A DNA stretch of 64,000 nt from Anaerolineae bacterium (GCA_022823945.1 JAJEBK010000009.1:124001-188000), one strand, 5' to 3'; shown: positions 53,122 through 61,673, counted from the first letter of the stretch. Numbers and translations: made by a program. The notes: generated by a model not told the origin, from the sequence alone.

Positions 53122-54757
53122 ACCGCCCAATGTCGTCTTCGTCATCACCGACGACCAGGGCTACGGCGATATCGGCTGCCACGGTAATCCCCATCTGAAA
53201 ACGCCCCACCTCGACCGGCTGGCTGACGAAAGCGCCCAGTTGGACGATCATCACCACGACCCGCTGTGCTCGCCTTCTCGCGCAGCGCTGCTGACGGGCC
53301 AATATGCGGCGCGCAACGGCGTGTGGCATGTCATCCAGGGGCGGCATCTGTTGGACCCAGGCGCAGTCTGCATGACGGAGATCTTCGCCCAAAACGGATA
53401 TCACACGGGCATGTTTGGCAAGTGGCATCTGGGCGACAATTATCCGTTTGCTCCACAATATCGTGGCTTTGACGAAACGCTTTGCCATCGTGGCGGCGGC
53501 GTTGGCGAACTGCCAGATTATTGGGGAAACAGCTATATTGACGATGTCTATTTTCGGGATGGGTCGCCTTTGCAGTGCGCTGGCTATTGCACAGATGTCT
53601 TCTTTGATGCCGCGCTGGATTTTATACAACGCCACAGCAACCAGCCCTTCTTTGTCTACCTGGCCACCAATGCTATGCACGCGCCTTTCATCGTGCCAGA
53701 GCGATATGCCGCGCCATACCGGACGATGGATATGCCGGCGGATCGCGCCAATTTCTATGGCATGATCGCCAATTTCGACGAAAACATGGGCAGGCTGCTG
53801 GATCATCTGCGCGCGCTGGGGCTGGACAGCAATACAATCGTCCTCTTCACCGCCGATCATGGCACAGCCGCTGGCTGGGACGAAGCAGCGAATTGCGGCT
53901 TCAACGCGGCCATGCGCGGGGCGAAAGGCTCGGTCTATGAAGGCGGGCATCGCGTCAACTGCTTCTTGCGCTGGAAAGGGACGATTCCCGCAGGTCGGAA
54001 AATGTCCGGGCTGACGGCGCATGTTGATGTGCTGCCGACTCTGCTCGACCTGTGCGATTTGGAAAGCGACGCACCTTTCGATGGCATCAGCCTGGCAAAG
54101 CAGCTGCTCGGCGCGGAAAGCGATTTGCCGCAGCGGTCCCTGGTCGTCCAACTGCAGCCGGATACGCCGCGGAAGTGGCATCATTGCGTTGTGCTGAATG
54201 GCAAGTGGCGGCTTGTCGGTGGCAGCGAATTGTATAACATCGAAAGCGATCCTGCGCAGCAGCGCGATGTGGCGGCGGCGAATCCACAGGTTCTCGCGGC
54301 GCTGCGAAATGATTACGAAAGCTGGTGGCAAGACCATAGAGACGCATTTGCTCGCACGGTAGCGATACCGGTCGGGACAAAGTATGAAAATACTGTGCTG
54401 CTGTCGGCGCGCGATTGGCATCCGACCGTGGGCCAAGTCCCCTGGCTGCAAGCCTGGATCGACGACCCCGCTTATGACTCCAATGGCTGGTGGCTGGTCG
54501 ATATTGCGCAGATAGGGCAGTATCGCATTGAACTGCGCACACATCCACGCGAGGCGAACCGTGCCATGAACTCCTCAACAGCGCGACTGCAAGTGGGTGA
54601 AACAACGGTGGAAAGGGCGGTGTTGGCTGGCGACATCGCGGCGGTCTTCAGGCTGGATTTGCCCAGGGGCGAAGTCAAATTGCAGACCTGGCTGGACGAC
54701 GAATCCGGCTCCCGGCGGCGCGGCGCGTATTATGTTTATGTGACGAAAGTCGTGTAG
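53114..54757 (+). CDS. Type I sulfatase (formylglycine-dependent, S1 family)
   Basis: 547 residues. Metal ligands begin with ITDDQG (D13, D14). The maturation site is C52-S-P-S-R56 followed by AALLTGQ, the cysteine type that a formylglycine-generating enzyme converts; no such enzyme is in the window. Later blocks GKWHLGD and FTADHGTAAGWDE fit the S1 fold. There is no signal peptide, so it should act in the cytoplasm on imported sulfated oligosaccharides, unlike many periplasmic polysaccharide sulfatases. The last 120 residues (from about 430) form a C-terminal beta domain common in arylsulfatase A-like proteins. Translational overlap with the GH117-like gene suggests coordinated desulfation and hydrolysis. 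Confidence 0.95.
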   Translation: MPRPPNVVFVITDDQGYGDIGCHGNPHLKTPHLDRLADESAQLDDHHHDPLCSPSRAALLTGQYAARNGVWHVIQGRHLLDPGAVCMTEIFAQNGYHTGMFGKWHLGDNYPFAPQYRGFDETLCHRGGGVGELPDYWGNSYIDDVYFRDGSPLQCAGYCTDVFFDAALDFIQRHSNQPFFVYLATNAMHAPFIVPERYAAPYRTMDMPADRANFYGMIANFDENMGRLLDHLRALGLDSNTIVLFTADHGTAAGWDEAANCGFNAAMRGAKGSVYEGGHRVNCFLRWKGTIPAGRKMSGLTAHVDVLPTLLDLCDLESDAPFDGISLAKQLLGAESDLPQRSLVVQLQPDTPRKWHHCVVLNGKWRLVGGSELYNIESDPAQQRDVAAANPQVLAALRNDYESWWQDHRDAFARTVAIPVGTKYENTVLLSARDWHPTVGQVPWLQAWIDDPAYDSNGWWLVDIAQIGQYRIELRTHPREANRAMNSSTARLQVGETTVERAVLAGDIAAVFRLDLPRGEVKLQTWLDDESGSRRRGAYYVYVTKVV

Positions 54758-54773
54758 TGGCGGAGCGAAAACA

Positions 54774-56564
54774 ATGGCTTTGAAACGGTCGGATGTCTTG
54801 ATCACGCGGCCTTGTGGCATGGAAGTCTATCGGCGTTATCGCGCGACCGGGCTGGGCTGGGGCTTTTTGCCAGAACCGGACCGGCGTGGGCTGCCACCAG
54901 ACGAAGAGATGATGCGCGATGTCGACGAAGCGCATCGCTGTGGCGTCAAGTTTCAAGGGCGTGTCGAACTGGACGCCGACTGGATGGGCATGATCGACTT
55001 CGATTCCAACTTCATGGAGTCGACCGTGCGCGACCTGAACAACCGTCCCGCCATCACCTGGTGGACGCACACATATAAAGGGCATCCCGCCTATCATTAT
55101 TGCACCAACGCGCCTGGATATCGGCATTATCTCTTTTATCAGTTGCATCGCGTGCTGTCGGCTGGCGCAGACTGGCTGATGATCGACTCGGCCATCCCGA
55201 CCATCGGGGCGCTGAATGCGCGGTATGGCGGCTGCTTTTGCCAACATTGTATGGCGGGCTTCCGCGAATTCCTGCGCGAGACAATGGCACCCGAGCAACT
55301 GCAATCCGCAGGTATAGAGGACATCGACCGCTTCGATTATGGCGAGTTTCTGCGCGCGCGTGGCATCACCGACCAACGTTATCGCGCCGAGATTCTGGCA
55401 TTCCCGCCGACATTGCCGCTGGCAAAAGCCTATTTCGATTTTCAGTGGCGCGAGGTCAACGCACTATTCCGGGCATTCAAACGCGCCGGACGAGCATACG
55501 GCGTGAATGTGCCCATGAGCTCCAATTCGCCTTTTTACTGGGCGGAGTTCATCTATGCGGTTGATGCGCATGACTTCTACACCAACGAAATGGAATACCA
55601 GCCGCCGGATGTCGAGATCTTGCCGAGCGAGCCGATCTACACATTCAAATTGGCAGACGCCCTGGACAAGCTGATCGCGATAACCGGCGTGCCACGCGCC
55701 TTCGAACCCTATCGTTTGCAGCCGCGCCCGAGCCACATTGGCTTCTGGATCGCGCAAGCCTACGCGCATGGGCATGTCTTCATGGTCCCCGACAAGATGT
55801 GGACCTTGCGCAGCCCGGGCAAAGCCGACCGCTGGTATTATGCCGACCCCGATGATTACACGGCGCTCTATCATTTTGTGCGCGACTTTCCCCAGCTATT
55901 CAATGACTACGAGGCCGTCGCTTCAATTGCGCTCATTTTCAGCAACAAGGCCGTTCGTCAATATCTGGGCGAGCGCTTGAGTCAGGGGCATCTCGGCGGG
56001 CAAAATCGCAGCGCCCCGCGCACACCATTGTATGAAGCCTGCCAGTCGCTGAGCCGCGCCAACATCCCTTTCTGTTTGCTGGTGGCGGGTGATGACTGGG
56101 TCGCCGATCGCTTGCTGGATGCGGATCTGTCGGCTTATGGCACCGTGGTGCGCTTCGAGCCATCACACTTGAACGAAGGGCAGGAAAGCATCCTGCGCGA
56201 ATGTGGCGAGAAACTGCTGACATACCGCGGCGCAGATGACTTGCTCTCACAGCTAGACGCGGACATCAACATCGCCGGCGCGGACAATATCTCCGTGCTG
56301 CTGCGCCACAAACCCGACGACGAAGGCGCGCCTCTGGTTTGCCACTTGCTGAATGCCAATTATGACGCTGATGCGGACGGATACGAAACAGCCCGCGACC
56401 TTGAATTGCGCATCGACCACCGCCTGCTGGGCAGAACTTTCACTCGCGCCTGGCTCTTCGCGCCGGGCCGGGAACCGCGGGAAATCGCTTGCCGGGCTGA
56501 TGCGCAGATGACGACCATCACAGTGCCCGAACTGGACATGTGGGCGATTGTTCGGTTGTCCTAA
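54774..56564 (+). CDS. Unclassified TIM-barrel glycoside hydrolase-like protein
   Basis: 596 residues, not assigned to a family by me. The first 340 residues look like a (beta/alpha)8 barrel: ADWLMIDSAIP ends a strand with D138, then YGGCFCQHCMAGFREFL gives the CxC-x2-C pattern seen in GH42-like and related barrels. YTNEMEYQPP (E272, E274) could hold a second acid. Residues about 370-480 resemble a beta-galactosidase trimerisation-type domain (VASIALIFSNKAVRQYLGE). A C-terminal beta domain follows (about 505-596). There is no signal peptide. As the last gene of the enolase-SBP-GH117-sulfatase operon it probably cleaves the same oligosaccharide. Catalytic residues are guesses. Confidence 0.7.
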   Translation: MALKRSDVLITRPCGMEVYRRYRATGLGWGFLPEPDRRGLPPDEEMMRDVDEAHRCGVKFQGRVELDADWMGMIDFDSNFMESTVRDLNNRPAITWWTHTYKGHPAYHYCTNAPGYRHYLFYQLHRVLSAGADWLMIDSAIPTIGALNARYGGCFCQHCMAGFREFLRETMAPEQLQSAGIEDIDRFDYGEFLRARGITDQRYRAEILAFPPTLPLAKAYFDFQWREVNALFRAFKRAGRAYGVNVPMSSNSPFYWAEFIYAVDAHDFYTNEMEYQPPDVEILPSEPIYTFKLADALDKLIAITGVPRAFEPYRLQPRPSHIGFWIAQAYAHGHVFMVPDKMWTLRSPGKADRWYYADPDDYTALYHFVRDFPQLFNDYEAVASIALIFSNKAVRQYLGERLSQGHLGGQNRSAPRTPLYEACQSLSRANIPFCLLVAGDDWVADRLLDADLSAYGTVVRFEPSHLNEGQESILRECGEKLLTYRGADDLLSQLDADINIAGADNISVLLRHKPDDEGAPLVCHLLNANYDADADGYETARDLELRIDHRLLGRTFTRAWLFAPGREPREIACRADAQMTTITVPELDMWAIVRLS

Positions 56565-56567
56565 CGG

Positions 56568-56882
56568 TCAATCGTCGAAACGACTCGACCAGTCCTGTCG
56601 CACCTGCTCAAGCTCGGCCAGCAGGCTCTCGCGCGTCGACTCCTCGTCGTAGAAGGGGCTATCTTCATAGAACCGGATCATTTCTTCCAGTCGCTTGCGA
56701 GGACCCTTGCGTTTTCCAAGCCAGTGCGGCGGCGGCTCGCCGGTGTCCAGGATGTGGTCGGCGTCCTGGAAGTGCCGCGTGATGGCATGACCTGCCGCGC
56801 GATTGCTCGTCCAATAGATGACGAAGGCCACGCAGCCCGCGCCGACGAGAGACGCCAGAATGAACAACGTGAGAAAACCCAT
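56568..56882 (-). CDS. Small single-span membrane protein, unknown function
   Basis: 104 residues. One N-terminal helix (about 2-25, GFLTLFILASLVGAGCVAFV) is followed by a charged cytoplasmic tail with Lys/Arg- and Glu-rich segments (LGKRKGPRKRLEEM, ESLLAELEQVRQDW), the latter able to form a short coiled coil. I recognise no family. Its ATG overlaps the stop of the OppF-like gene by one base (TAATG) and the GGAGG inside that gene serves as ribosome site, so it is translated with the transporter ATPases. The ORF track extends it into the upstream gene, which is unlikely. It could be an accessory of the importer, on position alone. Confidence 0.72.
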   Translation of the reverse strand: MGFLTLFILASLVGAGCVAFVIYWTSNRAAGHAITRHFQDADHILDTGEPPPHWLGKRKGPRKRLEEMIRFYEDSPFYDEESTRESLLAELEQVRQDWSSRFDD

Positions 56883-57934
56883 TATCGACCCTCCTCGACG
56901 CCGCGCAGCTCCAGCTCGTCCGCGAAGTGACAAGCAGCGAAATGTTGCGGCGCGACTTCGCTCCATTGCGGCTCGTCGGTCATGCAGATGTCTTGCGCAT
57001 AGCGGCAGCGTGGATGGAAGTAGCAACCGCTGGGCGGATTGGCTGGATTGGCGACCTCGCCGGGCAAAATGATGCGATCCATTTTGATTTCGGGATCGGT
57101 GGTGGGCACAGCTGACAGCAACGCTTCGGTATAAGGATGTTTGGGCTGGGCGAAAAGCGACTCGGTATCCGCCATTTCCACCAGTTTGCCGACATACATC
57201 ACGCCGACGCGGTCGGATATATGTTCAACCACAGACAAATCGTGCGCGATGAACAAGAAGGTCAGGTCAAATTCTTCTTGCAAATCCTCCAACAAGTTGA
57301 GGATCTGCGCTTGAATCGACACATCCAGCGCCGAGACTGCCTCATCGCAGACGATCAGCCGCGGGTTGGGCGCAAGCGAGCGCGCGATGCCGATACGTTG
57401 ACGTTGCCCGCCCGAAAAAGCGTGCGGATAACGGTTGAGGTGCTGAATGTCCAAGCCAACCACTTCCATCAGTTCGCGCACACGATTTTGGATATCGCGC
57501 GAATCGGCGAGCAGCTGGTTGTTGCGGATCGGCTCGGCGATGATCTCGAGCACCGACATGCGCGGATCCAGCGACGAATAGGGGTCCTGGAAGATCATGT
57601 GAAAATGTTTGCGAATATCGCGCAATTCCTGCTTGTCCAGCTCGGCGACATCGACAGTTTCGCCTTCTGGCAGACGAAAGAAGACCTGTCCATCTGTTGG
57701 CTCGATAGCGCGCACAACACAACGGCCCAGCGTCGTCTTGCCACTGCCCGATTCGCCGACCAGGCCGAAGGTCTCGCCCTCGCGGATGATAAAGCTGACG
57801 CCGTCAACTGCCTTGACATGCCCTTTAACAGTGCGAAAGAAGCCTTTTTCGATCGGGAAGTGCTTCTTCAGGTCGCGCACTTCCAACAAAACATCGCCAG
57901 GTTGTCGCGCGGGTGGGGCAGGAGTCTCAGGCAT
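56882..57934 (-). CDS. ABC transporter ATP-binding protein, OppF/DppF type
   Basis: About 350 residues. Walker A is [13 protein letters not shown], the signature is [15 protein letters not shown], and Walker B is [12 protein letters not shown], whose DEAVSALD form is characteristic of the OppF half. The C-terminal oligopeptide/dipeptide extension with its Cys cluster ([14 protein letters not shown]) is present. The start is ATG at 57934, overlapping the OppD-like gene by 8 bases; the ORF track adds 54 residues in the wrong frame context. It energises the importer formed with the permeases at 45314-47467. Confidence 0.95.
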   Translation of the reverse strand: MPETPAPPARQPGDVLLEVRDLKKHFPIEKGFFRTVKGHVKAVDGVSFIIREGETFGLVGESGSGKTTLGRCVVRAIEPTDGQVFFRLPEGETVDVAELDKQELRDIRKHFHMIFQDPYSSLDPRMSVLEIIAEPIRNNQLLADSRDIQNRVRELMEVVGLDIQHLNRYPHAFSGGQRQRIGIARSLAPNPRLIVCDEAVSALDVSIQAQILNLLEDLQEEFDLTFLFIAHDLSVVEHISDRVGVMYVGKLVEMADTESLFAQPKHPYTEALLSAVPTTDPEIKMDRIILPGEVANPANPPSGCYFHPRCRYAQDICMTDEPQWSEVAPQHFAACHFADELELRGVEEGR

Positions 57935-58949
57935 GGACAGGCTCACTTTCCTGGCTGTGCAAATAGCAGCGCACATGGTGATGGCTGCCCATGTCGACAA
58001 GCGCTGGCACAGCCGCATCACAAACGCCCGCCATGAATTCGTCGCAGCGCGAGCAGAAACCACATTGCGCGGGTGGATTGAGAGGCACCGGCACATTGCC
58101 GCGGATGGCTTCGAGCCGGCGTCCGCGTCCGCCCAGACGAGGGATGGACTTCAGCAGGCGCTGGGTATACGGATGCAGGGGATTCTTGAAAAGTTCACGG
58201 GTCGAAGCGCGCTCTACCACCCGCCCCAGGTACATCACATTGACCTCGTCGGCGATCTCGGCAATGACGCCCAGGTCGTGCGTGATATACATAATCGCCA
58301 TGCCAAACTCGTCTTGCAGCTCTTTCATCAGCTCCAAAATCTGCGCCTGAACAGTGACATCCAGCGCGGTTGTGGGTTCGTCGGCGATCAATAGCGAAGG
58401 ACTGCAGGAAAGCGCCATGGCGATCATCGCCCGCTGCCGCATGCCGCCCGATAGTTGGTGTGGGTATTCGTCAAAGCGCTGGCGGGGGTTGGATATGCCG
58501 ACGCGGTTGATCATGTCCAGCGCCAAGCCTTTCGCCTTGTTTTTGTCGCGGGTGATGTGCAGGCGGATCGCCTCGACAATCTGCGCGCCGATCGTGTGCA
58601 CCGGCGACAGACTGGTCATTGGCTCCTGGAAAACCATGGAGATTTCTGCGCCGCGTATCTCGCGGATTTTGCGGCTGCGCGGGTCCAACTGGCACAGGTC
58701 GGTCGTGCTGCCGTCCGGGCGAGAAAGCAAGATCTGCCCTGACCGGATATAGCCGGGCGTGGGCACGATCTGCAAGATTGACTGCGCTGTCACGCTCTTG
58801 CCAGAGCCCGACTCGCCGATGATGCCAACAGTCTGGCGCGGCGCAATCGCAAAGTCCACGCCATCGACCGCCTTGAGCGTGCCCTCTGTCAGTTTGAAAT
58901 AGGTGCGCAGGTCGTGGACTTCCAGGATGCTTTTGGCGGCGAAGCTCAT
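57927..58949 (-). CDS. ABC transporter ATP-binding protein, OppD/DppD type
   Basis: 340 residues. Walker A is [15 protein letters not shown], the signature is [15 protein letters not shown], and Walker B is [12 protein letters not shown], the OppD form. The C-terminal extension includes the Cys-rich segment [15 protein letters not shown], common in OppD proteins. It is the first gene of the ATPase unit, under a promoter whose -10 lies in the third operator copy, so the ATPases and the permeases, 11 kb apart and on separate transcripts, should respond to the same regulator. Confidence 0.95.
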   Translation of the reverse strand: MSFAAKSILEVHDLRTYFKLTEGTLKAVDGVDFAIAPRQTVGIIGESGSGKSVTAQSILQIVPTPGYIRSGQILLSRPDGSTTDLCQLDPRSRKIREIRGAEISMVFQEPMTSLSPVHTIGAQIVEAIRLHITRDKNKAKGLALDMINRVGISNPRQRFDEYPHQLSGGMRQRAMIAMALSCSPSLLIADEPTTALDVTVQAQILELMKELQDEFGMAIMYITHDLGVIAEIADEVNVMYLGRVVERASTRELFKNPLHPYTQRLLKSIPRLGGRGRRLEAIRGNVPVPLNPPAQCGFCSRCDEFMAGVCDAAVPALVDMGSHHHVRCYLHSQESEPVHA

Positions 58950-58981
58950 CTCGGCAGGCGCTCTTCTACTGATATTGTCAT

Positions 58982-58993
58982 ATTGTAGACAAT
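58982..58993. promoter_or_regulatory. Operator 3: ATTGTCTACAAT, GntR-type
   Basis: Read on the minus strand the 12 bases are identical to the core of operator 1, and again the right half is the -10 TACAAT of a promoter. Confidence 0.75.
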
Positions 58994-59010
58994 TTACAAA
59001 GTTGCGTCAA
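58982..59010 (-). promoter_or_regulatory. Sigma70 promoter of the oppD-oppF-like ATPase unit
   Basis: On the minus strand TTGACG, 17 bases, TACAAT, about 33 bases before the OppD-like ATG. Confidence 0.75.
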
Positions 59011-59064
59011 GCAAAGAAAATTTAGTCTTTAGTAAAGGGACCGTAGAACACAAAGAGCCTTATT

Positions 59065-59094
59065 CAGTGGGCGAGTCACCGCCTCGCCCCTACA
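59065..59094. repeat. GGGCGAG-CTCGCCC hairpin repeat (copy 2)
   Basis: Same arms and same flanks (CAGT, CTACA) as 32998-33027, but the loop is TCACCGC, nearly the reverse complement of the loop in copy 1. Confidence 0.68.
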
Positions 59095-59100
59095 CCAGCC

Positions 59101-59170
59101 TACAGCTCTGTGTCTCAGTGCCTTTATGGCAAAGAATCGTCGTGGACTTTGTGTCTTTGTGATTGGTTTG
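59101..59170. repeat. CTCTGTG/CTTTGTG-type intergenic repeat (copy D)
   Basis: Degenerate units such as CTCTGTGTCTCAGTGCC and CTTTGTGTCTTTGTGATT. It occupies the spacer between the island and tRNA-Val. Nothing else is visible in 59011-59211 except related fragments near 59042. Confidence 0.5.
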
Positions 59171-59211
59171 TTGCAAGACTTGCTTCTGAGGCGAATCTGC
59201 GAGAACGATTG

Positions 59212-59242
59212 CCAAACAAAAAGCGCCGGCATCAGCCAGCGC
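59212..59242 (-). terminator. Rho-independent terminator of tRNA-Val
   Basis: On the minus strand GCGCTGGC, loop TGAT, GCCGGCGC (8-bp stem, one G-T pair), followed by TTTTTGTTT. It begins 15 bases after the tRNA. Confidence 0.85.
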
Positions 59243-59257
59243 CTGCGAAATGCGAGG

Positions 59258-59330
59258 TGGGCGATGTAAGACTCGAACTTACAACCTTCCAGGTGTAAAC
59301 CGGATACTCTGCCAATTGAGCTAATCGCCC
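59258..59330 (-). tRNA. tRNA-Val (anticodon TAC)
   Basis: A 73-base cloverleaf on the minus strand. The acceptor stem GGGCGAT pairs with ATCGCCC; the D arm is GCTC-AATTGGCA-GAGT; the anticodon stem TCCGG/CTGGA encloses TTTACAC, giving anticodon TAC, which reads GTA and wobble Val codons. The T arm is GTAAG-TTCGAGT-CTTAC. The discriminator is A. CCA is not encoded. It has its own promoter and terminator, so it is an independent unit. Confidence 0.96.
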
Positions 59331-59342
59331 ACTGCGCATCCA

Positions 59343-59372
59343 AGTGTAGCGTATGGCAGTCGCGCGCGTCAA
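59343..59372 (-). promoter_or_regulatory. Sigma70 promoter of tRNA-Val
   Basis: On the minus strand TTGACG, 18 bases, TACACT, ending 12 bases before the mature tRNA. Confidence 0.75.
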
Positions 59373-59384
59373 GACGAAGATCGT

Positions 59385-59939
59385 CTACATGCGCGGCGGC
59401 GTCACGCCAGTTTGTCCCTGATACTTGCCTTTCTTGTCGGCATAGGATTGTTCGCAGACTTCGTCGGCTTCGAAGAAGAGCACCTGCGCCAAACCTTCGT
59501 TGGCATATACCTTGGCCGGCAGGGGCGTGGTATTGCTGATTTCCAGCGTGACAAATCCTTCCCATTCCGGCTCAAAGGGCGTCACATTGACGATCAAGCC
59601 GCAGCGGGCATAAGTCGATTTGCCCAGGCAGATCGTCAAAACCTTGCGCGGGATGCGGAAGTATTCCACCGAGCGCGCCAGCACGAAAGAATTTGGGGGG
59701 ATGATGCAGACATCGCCACGGAAGTCTACAAAAGAAGCTGTGTCGAAGTGCTTGGGATCGACCACCGCCGAACGCACATTGGTGAAGATCTTGAATTCGT
59801 CCGAGACGCGCATGTCATACCCATACGAAGAAACGCCATAGCTTATCGCGCCGTCGCGCACCTGGGCATCGACAAAGGGCTCGATCATGCGGTGGCGGCG
59901 CACCATGTCTTTGATCCAGTGGTCAGGTTTTAATCCCAC
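59385..59939 (-). CDS. dcd: dCTP deaminase
   Basis: 184 residues, the usual Dcd length. It deaminates dCTP to dUTP in thymidylate synthesis and forms a homotrimer. The active-site block [23 protein letters not shown] and the downstream [26 protein letters not shown] are intact, including the catalytic Glu in TLEIS. The C-terminal [17 protein letters not shown] is the flexible lid that closes on the triphosphate. It follows argS by 9 bases and is probably co-transcribed. Whether it is the monofunctional or the bifunctional (dUTP-forming or dUMP-forming) type cannot be decided here. Confidence 0.96.
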   Translation of the reverse strand: MGLKPDHWIKDMVRRHRMIEPFVDAQVRDGAISYGVSSYGYDMRVSDEFKIFTNVRSAVVDPKHFDTASFVDFRGDVCIIPPNSFVLARSVEYFRIPRKVLTICLGKSTYARCGLIVNVTPFEPEWEGFVTLEISNTTPLPAKVYANEGLAQVLFFEADEVCEQSYADKKGKYQGQTGVTPPRM

Positions 59940-59948
59940 AGCACAACC

Positions 59949-61673
59949 TCACATTCGTTCTGGCGCGCTCATGCCCATAAGTTCCAATAAATAACGGAAG
60001 ATGCTTTTGCAGGCACGGTAGAAGCGCAAACGGGCTTTGGCAGTCTCGGCGGGCACTTCGCTGTGCAGCACGCGCACCTCATCATAAATCGGGTGAAAGA
60101 CGCCAGCCAGTTCGTGCGCAAAGAAGGCGATCTTTTGCGGCTCGTACTGCGTTACCGCCTGCTCAATGACATTGCCAAGTTCCAGCGCCTTGCGGACAAA
60201 ACGCAGTTCGCTTTCGGTCAACAAGGTCAAGTCGGCGTCATCGTCATCAAAGCCGCGGCCGGCCGCCTCGCGAAAGATTCCTGCACAGCGCACATAGGCG
60301 TTTTGAATGTAGTAAACCGGATTTTCATTGCTCTGTTTGACAACCTGGTCGACATCAAAGTCCAACTGCGAATTGGGGCTGCGCGCCAGCATATGATAAC
60401 GCACGGCATCGGCGCTGGTCATGGCGACCAGGTCATCCAGCGTGTCGAAGTCGCCGGCGCGTTTGGATTGCTTGACCGCTTCAAAGTCGCCCAGCCTCTT
60501 GTTCCAGCGGACGGCGCGCACCATCTGCAGGAAGATGACATCTATAGGCGCGGGGTCCATTCCCAGCGCGCGGATGCCATGCCGGACGACTTGCGCCTGC
60601 GAGAAGTGATCTGTGCCCAGCACATTGACGGCGATATCAAAGCCGCGCTCCAGCTTGTCGCGGTGGTAAGCGATATCGGGCAGGGTATAGGTAGGCACGC
60701 CATCGCTCTTGACCATGACGCGGTCTTTTTCGTCGCCGAATTTGCTGCTGCGGAACCAGGTGGCTGGCTCATAACCTTTTGCGGTGACATCGGCGATCTC
60801 GTCTGCGTCCGCGCCTTCCCAATGCGTCGCCTGGTAGATATGTCCGTTCTCACGCATGGCTTCCAGCACAGACCAGATTTGCCCGGATTCGAAGAGCGAG
60901 GTTTCGTTGAAGAAGGCATCGTGCTGGATGTTGATAGCGGCCAGCGAGCGCTTGATCCAGGCAAACATGACGCGCTCGGCTTCGTCGCGGAAGCGCTGCC
61001 AGCCAGCGTTGCGCAGGGACTCGCCGTGTTTCTCCGCCAGGTCGCGCGCGACATCGACCAGGTATTCGCCCTGATAATGATCGTCGGGCAGGGGCACGTC
61101 TTCGCCCAGTTGCTGCAGGTAACGCAGCTGCAAGCTCTTGCCGAGGATGATCATCTGGTTGCCGGCGTTGTTGTAATAATATTCGCGCTGCACGGCATAG
61201 CCGGCCGCTTCCAGCAGGCGCGCCAAGGCATCGCCGACGACGGCATTGCGCGTGTGTCCGATCGTGATGGGACCGCTGGGGTTGGCGCTGACGAACTCGA
61301 CTTGCGCGCGCTTGCCCACGCCGATATCCAGTTGAAAGAAATCTTGACAACCGGTCAGCATGGCATCAATCTGTTTGCGCAAGTAGTCATCGGCGATTGT
61401 GCAATTGATGAAGCCGGGCGGCGCAATTTCAATCTTGCCAGCGAAATCCAACGTTGGCAGGCGGTCGACGATGAGCCGGGCGATATCCAGCGGACTCTTG
61501 CGAGCCAGCCGCGCCAAGCCCATGGCCGGATATGCCCAGTCGCCTTGGCCGGCGCGTTTGGGCGGGCTGACAGGGATGCGCGGAATCTCGAATTGCGGCA
61601 GATCGCCAGCCTTCTGCGCGGACAGCAACGCGCTTTCGATGGCGGCTTCCAGCCTTCTGTTCAGTTGTTCCAA
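59949..61673 (-). CDS. argS: Arginyl-tRNA synthetase
   Basis: About 574 residues, class I synthetase. The N-terminal Add1 domain (about 1-100) is followed by VEFVSANPSGPITIGHTRN, where the HIGH motif takes the form IGHT. The region AVKQSKRAGDFDTLDDL corresponds to the degenerate KMSKS site of bacterial ArgRS, and the C-terminal DALR anticodon domain ends in YRACKSIFRYLLELMGMSAPERM, a standard terminus. I place the start at TTG 61673 (LEQLNRRLEAAIES), where homology to other ArgRS begins; the ORF-track N-terminus includes Cys/Trp-rich sequence from the spacer. A -10-like TAGACT lies a little upstream. Confidence 0.95.
   Translation of the reverse strand: MEQLNRRLEAAIESALLSAQKAGDLPQFEIPRIPVSPPKRAGQGDWAYPAMGLARLARKSPLDIARLIVDRLPTLDFAGKIEIAPPGFINCTIADDYLRKQIDAMLTGCQDFFQLDIGVGKRAQVEFVSANPSGPITIGHTRNAVVGDALARLLEAAGYAVQREYYYNNAGNQMIILGKSLQLRYLQQLGEDVPLPDDHYQGEYLVDVARDLAEKHGESLRNAGWQRFRDEAERVMFAWIKRSLAAINIQHDAFFNETSLFESGQIWSVLEAMRENGHIYQATHWEGADADEIADVTAKGYEPATWFRSSKFGDEKDRVMVKSDGVPTYTLPDIAYHRDKLERGFDIAVNVLGTDHFSQAQVVRHGIRALGMDPAPIDVIFLQMVRAVRWNKRLGDFEAVKQSKRAGDFDTLDDLVAMTSADAVRYHMLARSPNSQLDFDVDQVVKQSNENPVYYIQNAYVRCAGIFREAAGRGFDDDDADLTLLTESELRFVRKALELGNVIEQAVTQYEPQKIAFFAHELAGVFHPIYDEVRVLHSEVPAETAKARLRFYRACKSIFRYLLELMGMSAPERM

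Noticed and set aside
53066-54544. 492-residue minus-strand ORF
   Set aside because: Antisense to the sulfatase, which has intact catalytic motifs.
37216-58949. Island considered as an integrated mobile element
   Set aside because: No integrase, transposase, direct repeats or tRNA-disrupting junction was seen; tRNA-Val beside it is intact with its own promoter and terminator.
59029-59565. 178-residue minus-strand ORF
   Set aside because: It runs through the tRNA-Val gene, its terminator and intergenic repeats and overlaps dcd.
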